A model generated the notes under the pieces. The model saw only the letters and a list, made by a program, of their open reading frames with translations, was not told the DNA's origin and made no database searches. DNA of 13,209 bases from JACNKV01 sp964388155 (GTDB taxonomy: Bacteria > Fidelibacterota > Marinisomatia > Marinisomatales > JACNKV01). This document shows positions 1 to 7,462 of this stretch, piece after piece. The first letter of the stretch is position 1; every line of letters begins with the position of its first letter. The position numbers and the translations under genes are program-made. The DNA lies in the NCBI GenBank assembly GCA_964388155.1, contig CAYLYH010000049.1, positions 1 through 13,209 of the forward strand, given 5' to 3'.

Positions 1-2935
1 CAGTCTCCTGACCAACCATCCGGATTTTATACCCTTGGGGGCTTGTGAAAGTGTGATCAAGGTTAGACCATCCATCATTTTGACGAAATATTATTTCCTG
101 TCTATCGGGATCTCCATCAAAAGGTGGTTTCCACTCGACGTGGTGTAAATCAGATTCATCTTCACCAGGTAGAAACTTAGCCAAGAGATACTCCGCCATG
201 TCTCCGTCGTAGAACAATGTACCGCCACCACCGATAATGATATTGGTAATCGTATCTAATACAGGAAAACTCATCCACTTCCAGCCTCTGTCTGTGAATC
301 TGGAAGGAAGCTCCCAGTTATCATACTTGTGGTTTATTGTTGGTACTGCGCCCATATCCGGGGGGCTTTCGTCTTCATCCCATTCTGTTTCAGGGTCGCC
401 TGAATCTATACAGGGGGAATAATGGTTTTCATCCCACAACGGTATGTAATGGCTGTCCAGTTGAGGGTCTGCATCTATATTACCTACACCGTCCCAGCCA
501 CCTTGGATGTTTGTAAATGAAATGGTTAATTCATCCCATTCGCCGGATATTGGCGGATTTGAATTACCCCATAAAATAGAGTTAACAATCTCGGCACTGG
601 TATTTCTATTGTTGTCGGGAGGACCGGGGGGTTCAGGTGCATCAAAGTATATTGTACTCCCCTCATCTGCTGTATTTTCTATAACTGTAAGATGATCTAG
701 CAATAAAAACGCCTCCTTACAATAAATACCCCCACCAATCTCAGCATTGTTGTAACAAATCAAAATGTTGTCTAAATAAGTTTCTGAATTAAGGAAGAAT
801 AATCCACCACCAAATTGGGATACGTTGTTTTCAATTACTAAATTATTTATCCAAGGATTGGAATTTACACAGTATATGCCCCCTCCTTTATCTGCTGACC
901 CCCCCCTAATAGTAAAGCCGGCAATTACTGGGGAAGCATCTACGCCACCTTGAAAGGTGATTACACTCCCTAATTGGTTACCATCAATAATCGTTTGTGA
1001 AATGTACCCTTTATTACCAGTTGTTAAATATAGAGACCCCAAAGTAATATTTTTTCCTTTAAACTCGACATTCTCTAAGTATGTACCAGGTTTTACGACA
1101 ATCGTATCACCTGAAAGAGCAAGATCAATACCTTTCTGGATAGTTGCAAATGGATTTGTTTCTGTTCCATCACCTGTTACATCTGATCCATCAGTATCAA
1201 CATAGATTATACCATCAAATCTGACGTTAATATAGTCTTCTCTCATCATTGTATATGAAACATATTCGTTAGAAGCAGTAAGAGAAACAGAATAGACACC
1301 AAAATTTTCATAGGTATGAATCGGATTTTGTTCGGTATTTGTTGTGCCATCGCCAAAACCCCATAACCAACCTGTAGGAAAATCCATTATTGTATAATCT
1401 GTAAATTGAACTGTTAGTGGTTCATAGCCAGCCACCGGGTCAGCATCAAACCCGGCACCAGGGACTGTAAATGGTGAAACGTACGCTAATGGACGGCCAT
1501 CACGATTGTCAGTCCATATAGGATATATTTCCCCACCCATAGCAGAAATTCCTAAATAATCTCCAAAATAACCAAGGGCTGCTCCTGAAATAGGTGTTGG
1601 TGTAAATGAAACATCACTGATCTTAAAATCAGTCCATGTTCCTCCATCATCTTGAGACATTGCTATCCAAACTTCAAGCTCTTCTTCACCAACATTTCTA
1701 TCATCGTAAAAAATAACATATAAATAACCTGTTTCAGGGTCACATGTTATCCAAGGGAAAAAATGTTGTTTGCCAAATCCTATAGGATCCTGATTTATTT
1801 TTATAGGTTGAGACCAAGAAATCCCTTTGTTACTTGATTTTATCATATAAATATCAATATCTGGTTCTTCATTTACACCGGGATATCCTATATTTGCCCA
1901 AACAACATAAATGTTCCCTCTGTACTGACCTTCACTTATATCAACTGCCATTACAGGGAATGAGTTCACTCTCATATTCTTTGATGTTCCTGTTGCTCGT
2001 ATCCCACGGATATTATCAATTATGCGATCTACTTCGTTAAATGAAAATCCTCCATCTATAGATTTTGCGAATCCTATAGCATTTTCTTCCTTTACATTTA
2101 CATCGTCATAAATAGACCAAACGGCATATACTTCACCATCTGGACCGGTATTAATATTCACTCCTTGGTTGAAATTACCAGCACTTACAGGTGAACTAAT
2201 ATTAGTACGTCCTGTCCATGTGATCCCATTATCTTCGGAGAACATTAACTCTATATCTCCATCGTTGATACCATCAAAGGTTGTCCATGCACTGTAAAGT
2301 CGACCTTCATAACTACTGCTTATGCTATTGTCTACCCAAAGATGATTTTTATCTGTACGAATATAATCAGCATTACCAAGTGCTACGAGTACAGGAGTCC
2401 ATATCTCTCCATCATCAGAATATGCGACGTTTTGATCACGATCTTGAGTGATATAACCAATGTAATAGCGACCATTTCTATCTATTGCCACAGCTGGGTC
2501 CCCTTTATTTGTACCGCCCACTCCGAGTATACTTCCTTGCCATAATTGACCATGATCAGTTGAGTAAAACCGGCTTGCACCGTAAAACTCAGTTACAGGT
2601 GGACTATCTGTAGAATTATTAGAATTTAAAATATTACTATTATCCAACGGATTAACGAAAACAGAGTTTTCACTTTGTGTCATATCATTTTCCCCTGATA
2701 TTGGAATATCGTTAGAAAACCTTGTTTCAACAAATGGTGAATTTATTTCACTACCTTTGTATTCCGCCGATGGTGTTCCTACAGGCTCCTGTGCCTCCAC
2801 TAATCCAAGTTCAATCATTTTTTGCCAGTAAGAAATACTAATAACTCGATAATCTATTTCTTGAGCTATCACAATATTAAATGAAATAATCAATTGTACT
2901 GTAATCCCTGTTAACAGTTTCTGGTATTTTTTCAT
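1..2935 (-). CDS. Large secreted multidomain protein: Asp-box (BNR) repeats, PKD domain, right-handed beta-helix (partial, C-terminus off the left edge)
   Basis: Reading leftward from ATG at 2935, the frame stays open to the window edge for 978 codons. The N-terminus (MKKYQKLLTGITVQLIISFN, then IVIAQ) is a typical signal peptide, so the protein is exported. After a Ser/Asn-rich stretch, roughly residues 120-490 carry six Asp-box-like motifs (STDHGQLW, SDDGEIW, SEDNGITW, SIDGGFSF, SSNKGISW, SQDDGGTW), the hallmark of sialidase-type beta-propellers. A PKD domain follows at about 492-560 (DADPVAGYEPLTVQF, WLWGFGDG). From about 577 there is a DUF1565-like segment (IYVDTDGSDVTGDG, PFATIQKGI) leading into a beta-helix with three GGG(I/L)-type rungs. 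The last residues include WKWMSFP, a pattern I associate with secreted FCB proteins. Catalytic sialidase residues were not identified, so an enzymatic role is not claimed; adhesion or polysaccharide binding is equally possible. A T9SS sorting domain would lie beyond the edge. Confidence 0.88.
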   Translation of the reverse strand, partial: MKKYQKLLTGITVQLIISFNIVIAQEIDYRVISISYWQKMIELGLVEAQEPVGTPSAEYKGSEINSPFVETRFSNDIPISGENDMTQSENSVFVNPLDNSNILNSNNSTDSPPVTEFYGASRFYSTDHGQLWQGSILGVGGTNKGDPAVAIDRNGRYYIGYITQDRDQNVAYSDDGEIWTPVLVALGNADYIRTDKNHLWVDNSISSSYEGRLYSAWTTFDGINDGDIELMFSEDNGITWTGRTNISSPVSAGNFNQGVNINTGPDGEVYAVWSIYDDVNVKEENAIGFAKSIDGGFSFNEVDRIIDNIRGIRATGTSKNMRVNSFPVMAVDISEGQYRGNIYVVWANIGYPGVNEEPDIDIYMIKSSNKGISWSQPIKINQDPIGFGKQHFFPWITCDPETGYLYVIFYDDRNVGEEELEVWIAMSQDDGGTWTDFKISDVSFTPTPISGAALGYFGDYLGISAMGGEIYPIWTDNRDGRPLAYVSPFTVPGAGFDADPVAGYEPLTVQFTDYTIMDFPTGWLWGFGDGTTNTEQNPIHTYENFGVYSVSLTASNEYVSYTMMREDYINVRFDGIIYVDTDGSDVTGDGTETNPFATIQKGIDLALSGDTIVVKPGTYLENVEFKGKNITLGSLYLTTGNKGYISQTIIDGNQLGSVITFQGGVDASPVIAGFTIRGGSADKGGGIYCVNSNPWINNLVIENNVSQFGGGLFFLNSETYLDNILICYNNAEIGGGIYCKEAFLLLDHLTVIENTADEGSTIYFDAPEPPGPPDNNRNTSAEIVNSILWGNSNPPISGEWDELTISFTNIQGGWDGVGNIDADPQLDSHYIPLWDENHYSPCIDSGDPETEWDEDESPPDMGAVPTINHKYDNWELPSRFTDRGWKWMSFPVLDTITNIIIGGGGTLFYDGDMAEYLLAKFLPGEDESDLHHVEWKPPFDGDPDRQEIIFRQNDGWSNLDHTFTSPQGYKIRMVGQET

Positions 2936-3154
2936 GATGAACTTCCAAAAGTGAGTTGATAAATATGATCAACATAAACATAGTAAGTCCGGATTATATT
3001 AATAGTCAATAGTTATTTTGAAAGGCATTTCGAAATATTCGGATTATCGTTATATTCTTTAGGCTTGAATTCTATTCTCAACTATGTTTATTGCTCCCAA
3101 ACATTTTTGGAACCTCCTTAGTGGTTTTTCCGTAGAACCTCTGTAATTTTCATC
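2936..3154. promoter_or_regulatory. Divergent intergenic region with an 11-bp inverted repeat
   Basis: This AT-rich gap lies between the leftward secreted-protein gene and the rightward penicillin-binding protein fragment, so it should hold promoters for both. A perfect 11-bp inverted repeat is present: ATAAACATAGT at 2974-2984 and ACTATGTTTAT at 3081-3091. Between the arms are a 10-bp palindrome, ATTTCGAAAT (3027-3036), and two copies of CGGATTAT. A shorter inverted repeat, GTTGAT/ATCAAC (2955-2960 and 2968-2973), lies near the secreted-protein start. I could not assign -35/-10 boxes with confidence. Confidence 0.5.
3078..3104 (-). CDS. Possible 8-codon leader peptide with a strong ribosome-binding site
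   Basis: On the minus strand a canonical Shine-Dalgarno AGGAGGT (3118-3112) stands 7 nt before an ATG at 3104 that opens the short frame MFGSNKHS and stops at TGA (3080-3078). It lies 142 nt upstream of the start of the secreted-protein gene on the same strand, and its last codons overlap one arm of the 11-bp inverted repeat. This is the best SD in the window, better than those of most real genes here. It could be a leader peptide in the 5' untranslated region or a chance match in a decayed element; nothing shows that it is translated. Confidence 0.25.
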   Translation of the reverse strand: MFGSNKHS

Positions 3155-3412
3155 ATGTCTAATCAGATCAAAACGAACCGAACAAAGATTTTCTTTCGTT
3201 CCTTATGGATCACTCTTGCAGGAGGGTTGGCACTCCTTGTGTATCTGATTATCTTAGCCCAAGACCTTCCTTCCCTTGAGCAGCTTGAAAACTATGACCC
3301 GGATCTCGTTTCATGTATTTATTCCAGTGACGGTGAAATATTACATGAGTTATTTCTGCAAAAACGTGTTTTTGTTGAATTAGACAGCATTCCACAACTC
3401 ATGGTAAATTAG
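3155..3412 (+). pseudogene. Truncated class A penicillin-binding protein (PBP1A-type), N-terminal fragment
   Basis: The 85-residue product begins with a short basic cytoplasmic segment and one membrane helix (about residues 15-34, WITLAGGLALLVYLIILAQ). It continues with the sequence seen before the glycosyltransferase-51 domain of bifunctional peptidoglycan synthases: DLPSLEQLENYDPDLVS, IYSSDGEIL, and VFVELDSIPQ. Full proteins of this family run to some 600-800 residues and continue with the catalytic motif EDRRF soon after this point; here the frame ends at TAG (3410-3412) and none of the catalytic region remains. A Cys stands in SCIYSSDG where family members usually have Arg, consistent with a CGT-to-TGT change. 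Sequence beyond about 3391 belongs to a transposase remnant. The fragment cannot make peptidoglycan; a membrane-anchored peptide could still be produced. Confidence 0.8.
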
Positions 3413-3682
3413 AGCGTTCACATAGATCAGATCAAGATGAGTTTTATCAATTACGTACATATACAGACGATGTAGATTTAAATGAAAAATTGGAAGCATG
3501 GGTAAAGCTTTATAATTTCCACTGACCCCATTGAGCTTTTAATGGAGAAACACCTTATGAGGCATTAAGATTACTCTTAAAATATCAAATCAGGTCTGTC
3601 CAATTAGGTATGAAGTATCACACGTTGAAGAGAGGGCAGAATTTCCGTCTTTTTTATCATTCTTTTTGTTGCTAAATGCACT
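3391..3682 (+). pseudogene. Decayed IS481-family transposase, C-terminal end only
   Basis: Reading the frame that starts CAT GGT AAA at 3400 gives GKLERSHRSDQDEFYQLRTY, then TDDVDLNEKLEAWVKLYNFH, stop, PH, stop, AFNGETPYEALRLLL, ending with a stop at about 3673-3675. This is the C-terminal part of a DDE (rve-type) integrase core of the IS481/IS3 kind, where the family consensus is close to NGKVERSHR...YNFHRPHGAFNGKTPYE. The two internal TGA codons fall exactly where Arg and Gly are expected, so they look like point mutations of CGA and GGA. Just upstream, CCACAACTC reads PQL, as expected before NGK in this family, but one base of the Asn codon seems lost. The N-terminal helix-turn-helix, the first catalytic residues and a clear left end are missing, so the copy is dead. 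Confidence 0.8.
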
Positions 3683-3706
3683 AAGAACCTGCTACCTTCA
3701 CTGGCT

Positions 3707-5926
3707 ATGTTTGCAGATGTTGCTTTTCCAATCTCAAGTTATCTGACCTTTACGTATCAGATTCCCGAAGACCTCCTCGCGGAGGTTGCGGTTGGTGTGC
3801 GAGTGAAAGCACCCTTAGGGAAACGTATGGCTCAAGGCATTGTGGTGGCGATACACAAATCTGTTTCGTATAAAGGCAAGATTCGTTCTATTCAATCCTG
3901 CATAGACGATCAACCCATCATGGATGCCGGTTTGTGGAAGTTGATTCAGTGGTTGAGTACGTATTACATGACTCCGATAGGGCAAGCCGCAAAAGCCGCA
4001 CTTCCGTCTAATCTCTCCACGCGATATTCTCCCCCGACCCGGTGGATGGTGAAAATGTCATCCTCAGACAAAAATAAAGACGGATTGCAAAAAAACGCCC
4101 CGACACAAGCAAAGGTGCTGAAATATTTACAGACATTCGATGGTGCTATTCCTGTCTCTGAATTGGGTATGTTGGCAAGCAGTCCGTTAACGGTGTGCAG
4201 AGGATTGGCAGACAAAGGATGGGTGCAGTTATTTGAAGAAGTAAGTTTCTCCGGCGTGACGGGATTTACATTTGAGCCCGTGCACAAAAAAATCACTTTT
4301 TCGAAAAGCCAAACCGACGTTCTCCATACATTGGATAAGGGGCTTTCTTCAAAGGAGTTCCATCCGTACTTGTTACACGGCGTGACAGGCAGCGGGAAAA
4401 CGGAAATTTATGTCGATATCGCACGACGTGTATTGGAACAAAATAAAACCGTGATTCTTTTACTCCCGGAGATTTCGTTAACACCCCAAATTGCCGGAAG
4501 ATTCCGATCTGTGTTTGGAGATACAGTTGCGCTTTGGCATTCTAAATTGACGCCCGCAGCCCGCGCCTGGACGTGGAAACAAATCTGTGCAGGAAAATTC
4601 AATGTGGTGATTGGAGCGCGGAGTGCGATTTTTTCTCCGCTGAAAAATTTAGGGCTCATCGTAGTTGATGAAGAACAGGAAACATCGTTTAAACAATCCT
4701 CACCCGCCCCAAGATATCATGCAAGAGATGTGGCACTTATGCGAGGAAAGATCCACAAAGCCATTGTTGTCCTTGCAAGCGCAACACCAAGTCTGGAAAG
4801 TTATTATAATCAAATCCAGGAAAAATTCACATATTTACATTTGTCAAAGCGATTTGGCGGTGCAAAATATCCAATCGTTCATGTCGTTGACATGGTGAAA
4901 GAACAAGAAGAAAGCGGAAAGATCGGGCAAGCATTTTCCGGGTTGCTTCTTGAGAAGATTGAAGATCGTTTAAATAAAAAAGAACAAGTTATTCTTCTTC
5001 AAAACCGCCGTGGTTATGCACCGGTACTGCGTTGTAATGATTGTGGAGAAATGTTTGAATGCCCTCATTGCCGTATTCCGCTTACGTACCATCGTGTAGG
5101 AAATTCCCTACAGTGTCATTTTTGCGATTATAAAATAAACCGCCTTCCGGAGCAATGTGATCATTGTCAAAGCCCGAATTTAAAGTTATCGGGAATGGGC
5201 ACGCAGAAGGTAGAGGAAGTGATTCAAGAAACATTTCCAAGCGCAAAAATCGCACGGTTAGATACAGACACTGCCCGATCCGGAGTTTCAATTGTTCGGC
5301 TTTTGGAACAGTTTGCCAAGGGCGAGATTGACATCCTGCTGGGCACCCAAATGATTGCAAAAGGACTGGACTTCGAAAATGCAACGCTGGTTGGAATTAT
5401 CAATGGAGACACCGGATTATATTTACCGGACTTTCGCTCCGGGGAACGAGTATTTCAATTGATTTATCAAGCATCCGGGCGAGCAGGAAGACGTCGAAAA
5501 CAGGGCGAAGTCGTTTTGCAAACGTGGAATTCCGAAAATCCGGTCATTAAATATGCAACAAAATTGGATTTAAAAACGTATTACAATGTCGCATTAAGTG
5601 AGCGACAGGAATTAAATTATCCACCCTTTAGTTGGATAGTAAGGGTCGTTATATCGGGGAAGGACAAAGGAAAAACCGAGCATGAAGCAAAACGGTTGCG
5701 GCGACAACTTCCGGCAAGAATAAAAGGAGCGGAGATATTAGGCCCTGCACCCTGTTACCGAGAGTGGTCACGGGGAAAACACCGAACACAAATTGTGATA
5801 AAATCAGCAAAAACAACAGATCCAAACGGTCGGAGCCTACACCGCATCATACGAAAAATGGTCGACAAAAACATCCAACACGGTATTTCCGTCGTCATCG
5901 ATGTTGACCCAACCTCATTGCTGTAA
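3707..5926 (+). CDS. priA: Primosomal protein N' (replication restart helicase PriA)
   Basis: PriA is a cytoplasmic superfamily 2 DNA helicase that recognises abandoned replication forks and reloads the replicative helicase. At 739 residues it is the usual family length. The N-terminus (FADVAFPISSYLTFTYQIPE) is the 3' DNA-binding domain. The Walker A motif is GVTGSGKT at 225-232, motif II is DEEQ at 321-324, and SATPSLES follows as motif III. A zinc-binding insert carries eight cysteines in CxxC pairs (443/446, 452/455, 470/473, 484/487). Motif V is GTQMIAKGLDF at 546-556 and motif VI is QASGRAGR at 588-595. The ATG at 3707 gives the standard family start, though no good SD precedes it. The unusual point is Gln324, where most PriA proteins have His (DEEH). 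The gene is closely followed by the PorQ-like gene and is probably cotranscribed with it. Confidence 0.97.
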   Translation: MFADVAFPISSYLTFTYQIPEDLLAEVAVGVRVKAPLGKRMAQGIVVAIHKSVSYKGKIRSIQSCIDDQPIMDAGLWKLIQWLSTYYMTPIGQAAKAALPSNLSTRYSPPTRWMVKMSSSDKNKDGLQKNAPTQAKVLKYLQTFDGAIPVSELGMLASSPLTVCRGLADKGWVQLFEEVSFSGVTGFTFEPVHKKITFSKSQTDVLHTLDKGLSSKEFHPYLLHGVTGSGKTEIYVDIARRVLEQNKTVILLLPEISLTPQIAGRFRSVFGDTVALWHSKLTPAARAWTWKQICAGKFNVVIGARSAIFSPLKNLGLIVVDEEQETSFKQSSPAPRYHARDVALMRGKIHKAIVVLASATPSLESYYNQIQEKFTYLHLSKRFGGAKYPIVHVVDMVKEQEESGKIGQAFSGLLLEKIEDRLNKKEQVILLQNRRGYAPVLRCNDCGEMFECPHCRIPLTYHRVGNSLQCHFCDYKINRLPEQCDHCQSPNLKLSGMGTQKVEEVIQETFPSAKIARLDTDTARSGVSIVRLLEQFAKGEIDILLGTQMIAKGLDFENATLVGIINGDTGLYLPDFRSGERVFQLIYQASGRAGRRRKQGEVVLQTWNSENPVIKYATKLDLKTYYNVALSERQELNYPPFSWIVRVVISGKDKGKTEHEAKRLRRQLPARIKGAEILGPAPCYREWSRGKHRTQIVIKSAKTTDPNGRSLHRIIRKMVDKNIQHGISVVIDVDPTSLL

Positions 5927-5932
5927 ATAAAA

Positions 5933-6862
5933 ATGAAAATTCAATTCTCAAAAATAATTACATTAATGACCTTACTAATTTTTACAGGGATTATCTCCGC
6001 CCAAACGTCGTATGCAGGATTGACATCGTGGTATACCCCTGATATTGTAGCGTTGGCAGGCGGAGGAGGATTGGGTGCAACGTCCGGAGAAATTGATCGA
6101 ACAAACCCGGCATTACTTGGTGATATGAATCACCGCCATGCAGGAGTTTCTATGTTGAACTACCCTGTATCTATCCGTGCAGAGATGATCAGTGCTGTCT
6201 TGCCAGCGTCTTACTGCACGTGGATGATGAGCCTGCGCCGTATGGATTATGGAGAATTTATCGGCATGGATGAGGAGGGTAATTCCACAGAAAATTATTC
6301 CGCCGGTGATACGTGGCTGACTATAGGAATCGGGAAAAAATTACAGAAGAATCGATCCATGTTTGGATTGACGACAGGTCTCTTTATCAGTCAATTAGAG
6401 GAGTATCAGTCCATGGTATTGACCATGACCCCCGGGATGGTTATTTTGATAAAATCGATGAAGATGAATATTGGTTTGAGTGTCAGAAATTTCGGTATTA
6501 TTTTGACGCATTATACCGACACAAAAGCACCTTTGCCGACAGAAGTGGTAGGGAGTCTTTCCAAAACACTAGAGCATTTACCGTTTGAATTAAACATTGA
6601 AGCCGGAATGGCCATTAAAGATAAAACCGCGTGGGGAAAAATAGGCGGGATATTTCAGCTTCCGTATCATCTTCAGTTGAAATGGGGAGTGTCATCAGAT
6701 AAGGTTTCGCAAATAACCCATGTTAATCTTATCAAAGATTATCTTGCGGGTTCTGGGGCGGGATTGTTTTTCAATACCCGTAAATTTGAGGTAGGCGTGA
6801 GTGGCTATGTGTACGGCACTGGCGGTTGGATTTCCGGTGTCGGTGTAAAGATGTTGTTTTGA
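5933..6862 (+). CDS. PorQ-like outer-membrane beta-barrel protein (T9SS-associated family)
   Basis: The 309-residue product starts with a signal peptide (MKIQFSKIITLMTLLIFTGI, cleavage likely near SAQ or SYA) and ends in aromatic-rich beta strands finishing KMLF, as outer-membrane barrels do. Near the N-terminus it has TNPALL (57-62), the NPA motif of the PorV/PorQ/UPF0164 group. Further on comes RRMDYGEFIGMDEEGN and then YSAGDTWLTIGIGKKL, which matches the PorQ pattern of YG.F...DE.GN followed by F.AGD. In Bacteroidetes PorQ belongs to the type IX secretion apparatus; whether this copy acts there or is a paralogue with another cargo cannot be told. It begins 6 bp after priA, so it most likely shares that transcript. 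Confidence is high for an exported barrel of this superfamily, moderate for PorQ itself. Confidence 0.72.
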   Translation: MKIQFSKIITLMTLLIFTGIISAQTSYAGLTSWYTPDIVALAGGGGLGATSGEIDRTNPALLGDMNHRHAGVSMLNYPVSIRAEMISAVLPASYCTWMMSLRRMDYGEFIGMDEEGNSTENYSAGDTWLTIGIGKKLQKNRSMFGLTTGLFISQLEEYQSMVLTMTPGMVILIKSMKMNIGLSVRNFGIILTHYTDTKAPLPTEVVGSLSKTLEHLPFELNIEAGMAIKDKTAWGKIGGIFQLPYHLQLKWGVSSDKVSQITHVNLIKDYLAGSGAGLFFNTRKFEVGVSGYVYGTGGWISGVGVKMLF

Positions 6863-6972
6863 TATAAAAACAACAAGCGCAACCTAAATATATAAATAAT
6901 AAACACTAAACAACTTAAATAAATATAATATATATAGTTGCTTACCTAAGTATTTTATGTTTATCTTTTATC
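6863..6972 (+). promoter_or_regulatory. AT-rich probable promoter region of the asnC-glnII unit
   Basis: This 110-bp gap is strongly AT-rich (long runs such as AAATAAATATAATATATATAG) and separates the priA/porQ-like pair from the regulator gene. It contains small inverted repeats, CAACT/AGTTG (6911-6915 and 6936-6940) and CTTACCTAAG (6941-6950). Lrp/AsnC regulators often bind AT-rich sites next to their own genes, so autoregulation here is plausible. No SD is visible before the ATG at 6973, and promoter boxes were not assigned. Confidence 0.4.
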
Positions 6973-7434
6973 ATGATAATCGACAAAAAAGACAATAAGT
7001 TACTAAACCTCTTACAAAATAACAGTCGAGCGACCGCCAGTGAAATGGCGTCTGAGATTGGACTATCCATTCCGACTGTAGCTGAACGTATAAAGAAATT
7101 GGTAGAACACGGCTATATTGAACAATTCACCGCAAAGATTAATGCAAAAAAATTGGGGTTCGATTTAACCTCGTTTATAACGGTGGATAGTGCCTCATCA
7201 GATCACTACGAAGATATTGTGCGGTCTTCGATAGATCATCCCTCCGTTTTGGAATGCCATTCTGTCACCGGAGGAGGAAGTCATTTGCTTAAAATCCGTG
7301 TTAGAAATTCTACAGAATTGGAAAAATTGCTGAGTGATATTCAACAGTGGCCTGGGGTAATTCGAACACACACAATGGTCGTTCTCTCTACCTATAAAGA
7401 AGGAATGAACATAGCCCTTCAACATCAATCTTAA
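6973..7434 (+). CDS. Lrp/AsnC family transcriptional regulator
   Basis: A 153-residue protein with the standard two-domain build. The N-terminal winged helix-turn-helix covers about residues 4-60; the region TASEMASEIGLSIPTVAERI contains the recognition helix around 32-43. It is joined to a C-terminal RAM/AsnC ligand-binding domain (about 66-146) with the sequence HSVTGGGSHLLKIRV and the closing WPGVIRTHTMVVLSTYKE. Such proteins form octameric or larger assemblies and sense amino acids. The next gene, 28 bp downstream on the same strand, is glutamine synthetase, so control of glutamine synthesis in response to an amino acid (perhaps glutamine) is the natural inference. Its own start has no SD. 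The effector cannot be read from the sequence. Confidence 0.93.
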   Translation: MIIDKKDNKLLNLLQNNSRATASEMASEIGLSIPTVAERIKKLVEHGYIEQFTAKINAKKLGFDLTSFITVDSASSDHYEDIVRSSIDHPSVLECHSVTGGGSHLLKIRVRNSTELEKLLSDIQQWPGVIRTHTMVVLSTYKEGMNIALQHQS

Positions 7435-7462
7435 TTTACTTTTCAACCATAAAGGAGTCAAC

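Noticed and set aside
237..2545. Several short plus-strand open frames across the left 2.5 kb
   Set aside because: They are antisense to one continuous minus-strand frame that translates into clear Asp-box, PKD and beta-helix sequence; their products resemble nothing.
3964..5412. Minus-strand and alternate-frame open frames of 60-110 codons inside priA
   Set aside because: They lie within a fully conserved PriA sequence and show no domain, signal or SD.
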